Assembly: GCA_025677835.1 (NCBI GenBank)
Contig: JAIXMR010000198.1
Coordinates: forward strand, 1-10,508
DNA: 10,508 nucleotides
Source: Sporodiniella umbellata
Lineage: Eukaryota; Mucoromycota; Mucoromycetes; Mucorales; Rhizopodaceae
Direction of reading: 5' to 3'
Shown one piece after another: positions 1-7,841 of the stretch. Made by a program: the position numbers and the translations under genes. The notes under the pieces are model-generated. The model was not told the origin of the DNA, did not search any database, and saw nothing but the letters and a program-made list of their open reading frames with translations. Every line of letters starts with the position of its first letter. The stretch's first letter is position 1.

Positions 1-1035
1 CATAACCCACACTCAGAATCTGTTTTATCGCCTCCCCTAACACCTGCTCTTCCTCAGCAGCATCCTTTTGACAAGAGACATTCTACTGACCTCGGTTATC
101 CTTACAGATATTCCATGGATTATCATCATTGGATGAGTCATCCCTCTATGCACCAACAGAATGTGATGCATTCGCAGCCTCAATCCCACCAAAGCAAGCC
201 TGTAATTCGAAAGGAACCTACAAAGACTAACAAACATATGTGTAATCATCCAGACTGCAATTGGAGTTTCAAACGCTATGAGCACCTTAAAAGGCACATG
301 CTTGTTCATACAGGCGAACGACCTTATTCCTGTTCTCATATTGGCTGTGGTAAAAGGTTCAGTCGATCGGATAACTACCATGCTCACTTTCGCACACACG
401 AAAAGAAAACAGCCAAAAAACTAGAGGTTTCAATAAAAATTGATAACGAATCCAAATCGCCACATAATGAAATGAAAAATCTACCTAGAAATACTGAGGG
501 GAAACGAGCTAGTTATTTTGGCTCATATCCTTTGCTTCCTACACCCTCCCCCAACACAATCAGTTTTCTTTACGAACATGAACACACATCGATCAACGAC
601 CAAAAAGCAACAATAAAGCAGGAAGATCAAGAAGCCAGAAAACCTCACGCATGTAGTTACCCTAATTGCGAGAAGCGATTTAGACGTCTAGAACATCTCA
701 AAAGACACTCAAGAATCCATACAAACGAACAACCATTTAAATGTAATGTCCCTGGCTGCTTCAAAACATTTTCGAGATCAGACAATCTAACACAGCATAA
801 AAAGACTCATGAGCGAAGAGTCTCCAAATATGAAGAGGTCCCCCACCTCATTCACCCAGAACCCTTTGTTTTGGCAGACTTTATTCGTGAGGATAATTCA
901 AAACTATCTAATTTTAATTGGCAGCATCCTGGTGATACTACTTCCCATCATCACCACCATCTTCACCATCCGCATCATCATCATACCACTACTACAACCA
1001 CTACCACTACCACCACTGAATCCGTTCATTGTTAA
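1..1035 (+). CDS. C2H2 zinc-finger transcription factor, 5' end missing
   Basis: The frame is open from base 1 through the ATG at 115 to the TAA at 1033-1035, so the gene probably starts left of the window; the 38 upstream codons are Pro/Ser-rich and include SPPLTP. Four C2H2 fingers form two pairs. Pair 1 (about 241-399) has Cys43/Cys48/His61/His65 and Cys73/Cys78/His91/His95, counting from the ATG at 115. Pair 2 lies at about 652-810 (Cys180 to His232). Each pair combines an EHLKRH helix with an FSRSDN helix, the arrangement in yeast Msn2/Msn4 and the C-terminal fingers of fungal Ste12-like factors. A nuclear DNA-binding regulator is therefore likely, and a G-rich target of the STRE type (AGGGG) is an inference from the helices. 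The C-terminus is low complexity: a His tract, then eleven Thr, then ESVHC. The exact orthologue is not recognised. Confidence 0.93.
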   Translation, partial: HNPHSESVLSPPLTPALPQQHPFDKRHSTDLGYPYRYSMDYHHWMSHPSMHQQNVMHSQPQSHQSKPVIRKEPTKTNKHMCNHPDCNWSFKRYEHLKRHMLVHTGERPYSCSHIGCGKRFSRSDNYHAHFRTHEKKTAKKLEVSIKIDNESKSPHNEMKNLPRNTEGKRASYFGSYPLLPTPSPNTISFLYEHEHTSINDQKATIKQEDQEARKPHACSYPNCEKRFRRLEHLKRHSRIHTNEQPFKCNVPGCFKTFSRSDNLTQHKKTHERRVSKYEEVPHLIHPEPFVLADFIREDNSKLSNFNWQHPGDTTSHHHHHLHHPHHHHTTTTTTTTTTTESVHC

Positions 1036-1066
1036 ACTCCTTCTCTACATTCTCGTTTTTTTAGAT

Positions 1067-1072
1067 AATAAA
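1067..1072 (+). terminator. poly(A) signal of the zinc-finger gene
   Basis: A consensus AATAAA lies 32 bases after the zinc-finger stop codon. It sits about 55 bases from the matching signal of the convergent spt4 gene on the other strand. Confidence 0.5.
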
Positions 1073-1127
1073 ACCATCATCTTTGTTCCATTTCTATCTA
1101 TCTATTTGTCTATCTCTTTTATAAAAA

Positions 1128-1133
1128 TTTATT
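1128..1133 (-). terminator. poly(A) signal of spt4
   Basis: AATAAA reads on the minus strand 15 bases after the spt4 stop codon (TTTATT on the plus strand). Cleavage downstream of it would carry the spt4 transcript into the 3' UTR of the zinc-finger gene. Confidence 0.5.
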
Positions 1134-1147
1134 ATCAGTATTTCTTT

Positions 1148-1712
1148 TTAATCAGTGACGGTTCCATCTCTAGGTCGGTATGGAATACCACGTCTTGCTA
1201 AATCATCCTCTACATCCTCAGGTATTCTTCCATAAACTCGAATAGCATAAACCCCTCTAGTAAACTTGTCTAATACAACGTCAGCACATTCTCCTTTATT
1301 TTCCATACTCTTTTATGGTTTCTCAAAGAAACATTACCTATTCGTTGCCACCGACCTACCCAGCTTTCCTTTGGGCTCATCATGGCTATACATCTATATA
1401 CTTTAAATTAGCAATCTCTTCATGCCTTTTTTCCCAAGAAAAAAGTTACCCTTCAAACTTTGAGCTTGTACATTCAAGTACACGATCCATGCTTCCTCTC
1501 ATCTGTAATATTTCTTCGCAGTTTTCGCATCCGTTGGCTCTAAACTGGGATGCATTCTACGTATTTTTTGTATTTTGTTAGAAAAGGTTGATATGCTCTA
1601 TATTTGCATGTGTAGTTATAGTGTTTTAATCAAGGATGTGTCCAACCTTTGTAAGCGAGCACAACAAACATGCTCTTAGCTGCTTCTTGTCGTGAGGTAA
1701 GACTTGTGACAT
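1148..1712 (-). CDS. spt4: Transcription elongation factor Spt4 (four exons)
   Basis: Spt4 is the small zinc-binding subunit of Spt4-Spt5 (DSIF), which clamps RNA polymerase II and supports processive elongation in the nucleus. Minus-strand exons: 1712-1647, 1544-1450, 1393-1338 and 1269-1148 (TAA 1150-1148). Joined, they give about 112 residues against 102-117 in yeast and human. Family landmarks appear in order: LRACLLCSL (first zinc-ligand pair, Cys15/Cys18), NGCENCEEI (second pair), LECTSSKFEGCIAMMSP, then SWVGRWQRI, RGVYAIRVYGRIP and YRPRDGT. Introns 2 (1449-1394, GTAACT...TATATAG) and 3 (1337-1270, GTAATG...ATTAG, branch CTGAC) join cleanly. The first junction is uncertain: the simple GTTGGA...CCCAG intron (1646-1545) leaves the zinc loop about four residues short. 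The ATG at 1712 is placed by the match of LRACLLC to the family start. Confidence 0.92.
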
Positions 1713-2034
1713 GTCTTGGATTGGGTGTATGAGATGCAAAAAGAAAACGATTCAAAAGACCTTTTTCTAAAAAAAAAATAAAGCAGTGACTTTTTTTTTT
1801 GGCTTTAGTACAAACAATAATGCATATGCACATTAAGCAACCTTTGTACTTAGTGTTAGATGTGACAGATAAACTCAAAGGCTTTTTTTGTCAACAGCTC
1901 TTTGTATGTATAATATGTATACAATAAAACCGATTTGAATATGCAACATCATACTTTAAAGTAGCGTTTTCACAAACTGTTCGCTATTCCTTTTGTTTTA
2001 TTTTTTCTGTTTTATTTTTGGAGCCGCTTAAGAA
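1713..2034. promoter_or_regulatory. Divergent spt4 / vma12 intergenic region
   Basis: This 322-base gap separates the start codons of spt4 (leftward) and the Vma12-like gene (rightward), so it must hold both promoters. It is AT-rich with A and T runs and has a T-rich stretch ending just before the ATG at 2035. No clear TATA box or other RNA or protein gene is visible. An 82-codon minus frame crossing it is not credible. Confidence 0.6.
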
Positions 2035-2829
2035 ATGAATCTAATACTCACTAAGCAAATGCAGGAATGTGTTCAATCAGCTACAAAAAACAACAAGATT
2101 TCAGTTGAATGCCGAAATGAGGCAGATCGAATCATTAAGCACGACTTTTTAGAAGCGCAAGAACACCCCATTTCCTTCGACCTACTGAAATTCACATGCA
2201 AAATAGGTATATTTTCTTAACGCCTCAGATGTTCCTCTTCTCACTTTTTTTTTAAAAAAAACCTATAGAAAATAAACATATCCATGAGATTATGAAAGGA
2301 AGCGGGATCTACATTGAACCGAAGCCTATAAAACCTAAGGTAACTTTATGTTGAAAAAAACAAAAGAAAAAATACAGCCTGCTAACCACTGGACGTATAT
2401 TGTTAGAACCCAGAATTTGAAGCGTATCTCGAAAAGCTGCGAGCTCAACAAAAAGAAAAAGAATACAATGAGATGATAGCGTCAGCTATCACTTCTAAAG
2501 ACCAAAAATTCAACTTGGGTATTCAACCAAATGAAATCAAGGAAATTAAAAGCCATATTGTCACCATTTTCAATATCGGTTTTTCTATGGCTGCTGTTTT
2601 TGCCGCCGCTTATAAGACAGCCCAGACTATGGTGAACGATTATGGATTGGTAAGTTGTCAGAAGTCTGACATCATAAACTAATGGTTTCCATAGCAAATA
2701 TTAATAGGTCTGGGTGGAGCGTTCGCCATTGGTACGGTAGAAGGGCTTTTGTATGCCAAATATGCATTCAGCGCGACTACAAGCACAAAAAAGAAGAGAA
2801 AAGGCCAACATAGGATTGCCACACTATAA
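2035..2829 (+). CDS. vma12: V-ATPase assembly factor Vma12/TMEM199-like (four exons)
   Basis: Vma12 (TMEM199 in animals) is an ER membrane protein that, with Vma21 and Vma22, assembles the Vo sector of the vacuolar H+-ATPase. Exons: 2035-2206, 2269-2339, 2407-2649 and 2695-2829. The introns (62, 67 and 45 bases) start GTATAT, GTAACT and GTAAGT, end in AG, and the last two have CTAAC or CTAAT branch sites. The joined protein has 206 residues, close to human (208) and yeast (215). Family features are GSGIYIEPKP, then KNPEFEAYLEKLRAQQKEKEY before a first hydrophobic helix at about 132-150 (IVTIFNIGFSMAAVFAAAY), and a second at about 163-183 containing GLGGAFAIGTVEGLLYAKY. The tail is Lys/Arg-rich (KKKRK), as expected for a cytosolic ER tail. 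The ATG at 2035 gives the family length. Confidence 0.9.
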
Positions 2830-2835
2830 AATAAA
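2830..2835 (+). terminator. poly(A) signal of vma12
   Basis: AATAAA begins directly after the TAA stop, so the 3' UTR must be very short or use another signal. The next gene's TATA box follows only about 100 bases later. Confidence 0.4.
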
Positions 2836-2935
2836 GCACTTTGCCTGGTTTTGTTTCCTGGCGTAAAGATAATCCCCTATAGTGATGTCATAGCTTCTTT
2901 ATATAGATGATGATATCATTCTAAAACTTCAAAAA

Positions 2936-2943
2936 TATAAAAG
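2936..2943 (+). promoter_or_regulatory. TATA box of the small gene at 3026
   Basis: TATAAAAG is a full consensus TATA box 83 bases before the ATG at 3026. It overlaps the left end of a short inverted repeat, GAGGA (2943-2947) and TCCTC (2951-2955). A palindrome ATGATATCAT lies just upstream, at about 2909-2918. Confidence 0.6.
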
Positions 2944-3025
2944 AGGATGATCCTCCTATCAACTTTTATGTTGTAAATATTTTTTTTCAAGAAAAAAAAA
3001 ACAATCTCAAGCCAAAAGAAAAACT

Positions 3026-3295
3026 ATGAATACAAACTTAGCTCCTGGATATAACACTGTTTCTGAAAACGCTTACACTAGCGGAAACACAGATCCTATT
3101 AGTGCAGCAGCACATGGTAGAGATACCCAAACACCTCCTGATAACTCTTCTAACGGGCATAACGTAATTCAAGATATCAAAGATACCTTTCATGATATCA
3201 AGCAAAACGTCAAAGAAACTTTACAAAGGGACCATCATCATGGGCAAGACTGTGAAAAGAAACCACAGGACGGAAAAACAAACCCAATGGAATAA
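3026..3295 (+). CDS. Small hydrophilic protein of unknown function (89 aa)
   Basis: I do not recognise a family. The single-exon ORF encodes 89 residues with no signal peptide, no membrane segment and one Cys near the C-terminus. The N-terminal half is rich in Asn, Ser, Thr, Gly and Pro and looks disordered. Residues about 47-67 (VIQDIKDTFHDIKQNVKETL) fit an amphipathic helix with hydrophobic residues every three or four positions. A charged tail containing DHHHG and CEKK follows. The gene is supported as real by a TATAAAAG box 83 bases upstream, an A-rich leader, and AATAAA 42 bases after the stop. A small stress- or growth-phase-induced protein is possible, but that is only an inference from the strong TATA box and the composition. 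No neighbour suggests a role. Confidence 0.62.
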   Translation: MNTNLAPGYNTVSENAYTSGNTDPISAAAHGRDTQTPPDNSSNGHNVIQDIKDTFHDIKQNVKETLQRDHHHGQDCEKKPQDGKTNPME

Positions 3296-3336
3296 ATCCT
3301 AAATGAACACAATTTTCTATTTTATCAATACATTTT

Positions 3337-3342
3337 AATAAA
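3337..3342 (+). terminator. poly(A) signal of the small gene
   Basis: AATAAA lies 42 bases after the stop at 3295, within AT-rich sequence. It is followed at 3363-3374 by a perfect 12-base palindrome (AAAGAGCTCTTT). Confidence 0.5.
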
Positions 3343-3622
3343 TACATTCAATATGGCATAAAAAAGAGCTCTTTAAAAGTTCTATCGATTTGTCAAAAAC
3401 GGCTTATAAGCTTTGAGTTAAAGTCTAAACAGCCCAGGAAGATCTTTGTTTAATTAAGTATGTGACCGAAAGGCCTTGAGTTTAAGATTGTCAACAAGCG
3501 TATTTTTTTAAAAAAAAATATCACAACTATAATTTGATGATGCTGATTTTTAAAGACGCCTTAATCCTCTGTTGGTAGAAAATTTTTTTTTTTTTTACTT
3601 AAATTAACAATCTCTTTGACCA
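3343..3622 (+). promoter_or_regulatory. Intergenic region and promoter of rpc34
   Basis: The noncoding stretch between the small gene and the Pol III subunit gene holds the 12-base palindrome at 3363-3374, an AT palindrome of T and A runs at about 3501-3520, and a long T run just before the leader of rpc34. No consensus TATA box and no further gene are seen. Confidence 0.5.
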
Positions 3623-4757
3623 ATGGCTGATCCAGAAACCGGTGAAGTTCCTCCTTTTGGCTTGTCCGTAAACGAATGGAAGTTCTACCAATATGTTTAT
3701 AAATCGGAAAAAGGCGTCAAGTTTACTGATCGTCCTGAATCTATGGACATCCAAGACGCTTATACTGCTATGAACTCGCTATTAAAGAAAGTAAAGTACA
3801 AGAACACACACGCTCTGCTCAGTAACTAACTGTAAAACAGAATGCCTTGGAAATTTTCAGTTTGAATAACGAAAACATGTTAAAAGCCATTGATTTGAAA
3901 GATGCTGAAAAGTAAGATTGTTTGATTTAGATTGTCTTCTTTATTAATCACCCTTTCTACAAAAAAAAAAAAGGGCAAGCAAATTGAATGACGACGCTCG
4001 TTTGATCTATAACACCATTCGCTCAGCAGGAAACACGGGTATCTGGACAAAAGATCTAAAAAAAGCAACCAATCTTCACACAATTGTACTCAACCGAACG
4101 CTCAAACAGCTGGAGCAAAAACAAGAAATCAAGTCTGTGAAGCATGTCAAATACCCTACACGTAAAATATACATGCTGTTCAACTTGACTCCATCGAGCG
4201 AAGTGACAGGTGGTGCTTGGTATACCGATCAGGAATTAGACACTGAATTCATAGACAGTTTGAAGGCTGCCTGTCTGAAATATATTGCTTCTAGAGTAGG
4301 CTTATTAATTTCAAAGAGATACAGAAAGATTAACACTTTAGAATAGAGTTTTCCACGTGTCGAAGGCGTTCCTGATGCGGTTTTTGGTGCAGATCACGAA
4401 CACTATGCCACAGCTGGCGAAGTGAGACGTTTCATTACAGAATCTCGTATCTCATCTATTGATTTGTCTGTTCAAGATATTACCAGTATTTTGGATATTC
4501 TGGTGTATGACGGCGATGTAGAAAAAAAACTACCCTTTATGGCTGGTATGGAAGATTTCAGTGACGACGAAGACGATGTTCAAGATGCCTCGGCTCAATG
4601 GTCTTATAAAGCACTTAGAAAAACCGTGAGTCGATTGCCCACAGAAACTTTGACCGAAACTCCTTGCGGAAAATGCCCAGTATTCAATTTTTGTGTGGAA
4701 GGCGCAGCTATTTCCCCTTTGAATTGTGAATATTTTAAAACTTGGCTGAACTGGTAA
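3623..4757 (+). CDS. rpc34: RNA polymerase III subunit Rpc34 / RPC6 (four exons)
   Basis: Rpc34 (POLR3F/RPC39 in human) belongs to the Pol III Rpc82-Rpc34-Rpc31 subcomplex, which contacts TFIIIB and opens promoters of tRNA, 5S and other genes. Exons: 3623-3790, 3841-3911, 3974-4295 and 4347-4757. The introns are 50, 62 and 51 bases with GTAAAG, GTAAGA and GTAGGC donors; intron 1 has ACTAAC near its CAG. The protein has 323 residues against 316-317 in human and yeast. Landmarks: AGNTGIWTKDLK in the second winged helix, KIYMLFNL, the signature VTGGAWYTDQEL, then ILDILVYDGDVE. The C-terminus has CGKCPVFNFC...SPLNC, with Cys294, 297, 303 and 314 in the spacing of the human 4Fe-4S cluster ligands. 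An acidic insert (about 4555-4590) precedes that motif. Confidence 0.95.
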
Positions 4758-5479
4758 AAGAGAAGTAACGCTTGAAATAGAAAGAGGAAGAAACTACGAG
4801 ACAAAGGGCCCCTCTTAAAAACAAAAAAAGGAAAGCAAAACCATGTAAATAAATTCTCAAGATCAAAAAAAGATCTCTATAATTCGCTATTTTCTCTTTC
4901 TTTCTTTTTTTTTTTGTATCAAATTGCTTTACAAAACAGGCTCCGGCTTTTTTTTTTCTTTGATAAATTAGCCTCTTTAACCTTCATTGCAATTAGAACA
5001 CTTCAGGCCACACTTTAGAGCTGCGGCTCGCTATATTCAAACTTTCTACATTAAAAGCTTTGTTACAATCAATCGACAGCTACTGGGCCTCATTTTGATT
5101 CAAGGCAAGCACTATATGGCTTACTGATTCGTAGGCCGGGTAGAAAGTCTTTAGAACAACAAATTACTAACTCTATAAATATATCAGCTTATAAATAACA
5201 AAAAATCAATGGTTGCAAAAAACCTACTCAGATTGTATTGAAGGTACTAAAGAGCAAGAAAATTCGCGAACAAACACAACCCGTAGTCTCTGTGACATAC
5301 TTTATATCAGCTCTAACCAATTGCCACTTGCTTTTTGTGTACACCTTTTGTGTAACCGATATACTCTGATTGGTTGTATATCTCAACACACAAATCTCTC
5401 TGTTTTGTTTTTGTTTTTCTTTTACTTGCCTTTTTTCTGCTAATTGCAACTTTTCAGAGAGCTCGTTTCAAAGGACAAG
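4758..5479 (+). promoter_or_regulatory. Intergenic region: rpc34 3' end and atg4 promoter/leader
   Basis: AATAAA at 4848-4853 probably ends rpc34. T-rich tracts follow, then two perfect TATAAATA boxes at 5174-5181 and 5190-5197. These lie about 290-300 bases before the atg4 ATG, which implies a long leader. Just upstream of the ATG is an acceptor-like run: CTAAT (about 5440), then a pyrimidine stretch ending TTTTCAG at 5457. I see no tRNA boxes and no conserved protein here. Confidence 0.55.
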
Positions 5480-6983
5480 ATGAGTAGCTCAAAGCACAAT
5501 GACGAATCTCCTGACAAAGAGCTACCTCAGCCGCAAAACAGCAATCACCATAGTACTGCGCCGTTTAAAGATAAATTGATAACAAGCTCCTCTTATTTGG
5601 CAGCAGAAATACCACTGAAGCTAGGGCATTTTGTGTCCAATTTGTGGACTTCAAGTACCGAATTTTCTGGTACACTGTTTATGCAACAAACGACTCACGA
5701 GAATCCGACTATATGGGTATTTAACCGATCATATTCAATCAACTCGGAGGATCCCATTCAGCAAGCATTGATTGAAGCACAAAGAGACATTATGTTTAGA
5801 ACTCTTGATGAAGAAATAGAAGAGACTGGCAATATGCTCTGGCCACCTGACTTTTATGATGATTTTACCTCAAGACTGTGGATGACCTATCGTCATAACT
5901 TCCCTCCGATCAGGCCATCGAATCTAAAGACAGATATTGGGTGGGGCTGTATGTTGAGAAGCGGGCAGAGTTTGTTGGCCAACACATTAACCATTCATTT
6001 TTTAGGAAGAGGCAAGTACTTTTCTCTCTTTTCTATATAAACCTTATATATAAAAATATACATAGACTGGAGACGTCAAACACAAAGCCAAAGATCCCGG
6101 AAAGAATACAATAAGGTACTTCAAAAAAGAAGAAAAAACAGAGCTGAAGGTCAATTTACCTTTGCCGTTAATAGATCGTACATTGGTTTTTAGACGAACT
6201 ATCCCCAAGAGCTCCTTTTTCAATTCATCGGATAGCCCTTTTAGGGAAGCAGCTTGGAAAAAATATTGGAGAATGGTTTGGGCCAAGCACAATCAGTCTG
6301 GTTTTACAGTAAGATAGCAACAGTAGCTAAAATGGCCAGCTAACAAAACCCCGTTTTATAGGGCTTTGGTTTCTGATTTTTCGCCTGCTAACCTATCCGT
6401 ATACATCGCACCAGACGGTATAATTTACAAAGAAGATGTAAAAAAAGTAGCTGCTGGAAAAAAGCATGGGTTATATATGTCTAAGTCGGCACCTTCAAAG
6501 GATTATAAAGAAACAGAGGAAGCAAAAGAACTTTACGACAAAAGTACGCTTGAGCTGGAGACCAACAATATAGGCCCATTTAAGCCTGTGCTAATTCTAG
6601 TACCATTAAGACTAGGAATTGACTCGCTTCATACGACTTACCATGAAAGTCTTAAAGCGTGCTTTAAAATTTCCTCGTTTGTTGGTATAGTAGGTGGACG
6701 GCCCAACTCGTCTCTTTATTTTATTGGTCTTTTGGGTGATGACTTGATTTATTTGGATCCTCACTTTTCTAGACCAGCATTAGAAACAAAACCTTTGTCA
6801 CAGTATACAAAAGAAGAGTTTTCGACTTACCATTGTTCAACTCCTAGAAAAATACATCTTTCCAGTATTGACCCTTCTATGATGCTTGGGTTTTATTGTC
6901 GAAATGCGAATGAGCTTGATATATTATACCATCAGATCAAAAAAGCATCTGAAAATCACACACCCATTATATCAATAGAATGA
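5480..6983 (+). CDS. atg4: Autophagy cysteine protease Atg4 (four exons)
   Basis: Atg4 (peptidase family C54) trims Atg8 to expose its C-terminal Gly and later removes Atg8 from phosphatidylethanolamine, in the cytosol at autophagosome membranes. Exons: 5480-6011, 6066-6115, 6175-6308 and 6362-6983. Joined, they give 445 residues. The catalytic Cys157 lies in [14 protein letters not shown], and Asp371/His373 form the DPH motif in [12 protein letters not shown]. Other landmarks are [62 protein letters not shown] and MLGFYCRN. Intron 1 (6012-6065) has a GC donor, AGAG|GCAAGT, which alone yields LGRDW; introns 2 and 3 are GT-AG. The start is the first ATG after an in-frame TAA at 5441. After ISIE the frame meets TGA (6981-6983), then stays open to TAA at 7068-7070, so the natural end is uncertain. 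Confidence 0.93.
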
Positions 6984-7070
6984 ATTGCCCCAGAATATGA
7001 AGAAAACACGGATAAAGACGACTTTGGTATTTTTAGCAACGAAGATGTTGAGTCAGAACTGGACACCTAA
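6984..7070 (+). other. Open in-frame extension after the atg4 TGA
   Basis: Twenty-eight sense codons follow the TGA at 6981-6983 in the same frame and end with TAA at 7068-7070. The encoded peptide starts IAPEYEEN and is strongly acidic, with DDFGIF and NEDVESELDT. It resembles the acidic, disordered C-terminal tails of Atg4 proteins rather than random 3' UTR. It could be a tail cut off by a recent nonsense change, a readthrough extension, or the true C-terminus if the TGA is a sequence error. Confidence 0.5.
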
Positions 7071-7117
7071 AAGCGGTCATGTTTTTTGAGTGACTTTCCA
7101 AACTTTCTTTGTAACAT

Positions 7118-7123
7118 AATAAA
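7118..7123 (+). terminator. poly(A) signal of atg4
   Basis: AATAAA lies 48 bases after the downstream TAA (7070) and 135 bases after the TGA. A small hairpin, ATGTAG and CTACAT around one base (7126-7138), follows at once. Confidence 0.45.
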
Positions 7124-7841
7124 ACATGTAGTCTACATCACATCAAAGACCCAGCGCTTGTATATGTTGTAAACATACCGTAATACGTTGGGAGTTAACA
7201 TTGCAAGTGATGTAGAATTGAACGAATTTTATAGCATACAAAGCAGTACAAATACTATTTGCTGTAGCTGTATTGATATTGTATAACAGAATAAACGTTA
7301 CAAAACATTGCTAGGAAAAAGAATCAAAAATGCATCTGAGCATTATGTGACTGCAAGATTCTTGTATCTGCGATTCCTTAGCTATACAGTCTTAAAAAAA
7401 AAGTTGACATAAGTGAGTTTCTTTATGGTCCTTTTACACACGTTAATTTAAGAAAGGATCATATATTATATCTTCTAGTCACTTTGTCTGCCGCAAATAG
7501 ACAATAAAAAACTTACTGCCGTTTATTTATATGTTATAGCATCACATTACTTTATCCAAAATTAATGGTAAACAGACGAAAAGTACTTGCACAGAAAAAC
7601 GCTTTGTCTTAAAACATCACTATACTTTTAATTGACTAAGAAATATAATTTAGCAAGCCATTGTGATTTAAACTATACTTATTTAAGAGGCTTCAGATAA
7701 AGCATTACGCAAAAAAAAAAAGTCTTTGGCTCTTGATAGTTTACAACTTAATGCGTATCGATAGCCCTTGGTTGTTTAAGAGCTAAGTAACATTATATAA
7801 AGTATCTCATTTTCTTTCGTATGAGAAAAAAAGAAAACAAA
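7124..7841 (+). promoter_or_regulatory. Intergenic region and promoter of the CMD-like gene
   Basis: About 700 AT-rich bases separate atg4 from the next gene. They hold the 13-base hairpin at 7126-7138 and, at 7795-7802, a TATATAAA box 47 bases before the ATG at 7842. Stops are frequent in all frames, and no conserved protein or tRNA signal is visible. Confidence 0.5.

Noticed and set aside
37..399. 120-codon minus frame over the zinc fingers
   Set aside because: It is antisense to a clear C2H2 coding region and has no family resemblance.
809..1201. 130-codon plus frame crossing the zinc-finger stop
   Set aside because: It is a shifted frame of the second finger pair and His/Thr tail; its hydrophobic product is a by-product of the repeats, and it also runs over spt4 exon 4.
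1315..1581. 88-codon plus frame
   Set aside because: It is antisense to spt4 exons 2 and 3, which carry the conserved sequence.
1545..1646. U12-type (minor spliceosome) intron in spt4, suggested by ACATCCTTG and TTTTCTAAC
   Set aside because: The donor lacks the required GT or AT start, and no matching acceptor restores the reading frame.
1630..1878. 82-codon minus frame at the spt4 start
   Set aside because: It overlaps spt4 exon 1 in another frame and runs into the promoter; no family resemblance.
5444..5479. N-terminal extension of Atg4 from a TTG
   Set aside because: There is no ATG in this segment, an in-frame TAA stands at 5441, and it spans a likely splice acceptor.
6044..6292. 82-codon minus frame inside atg4
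   Set aside because: It is antisense to atg4 exons 2 and 3, whose joined translation gives conserved Atg4 sequence.
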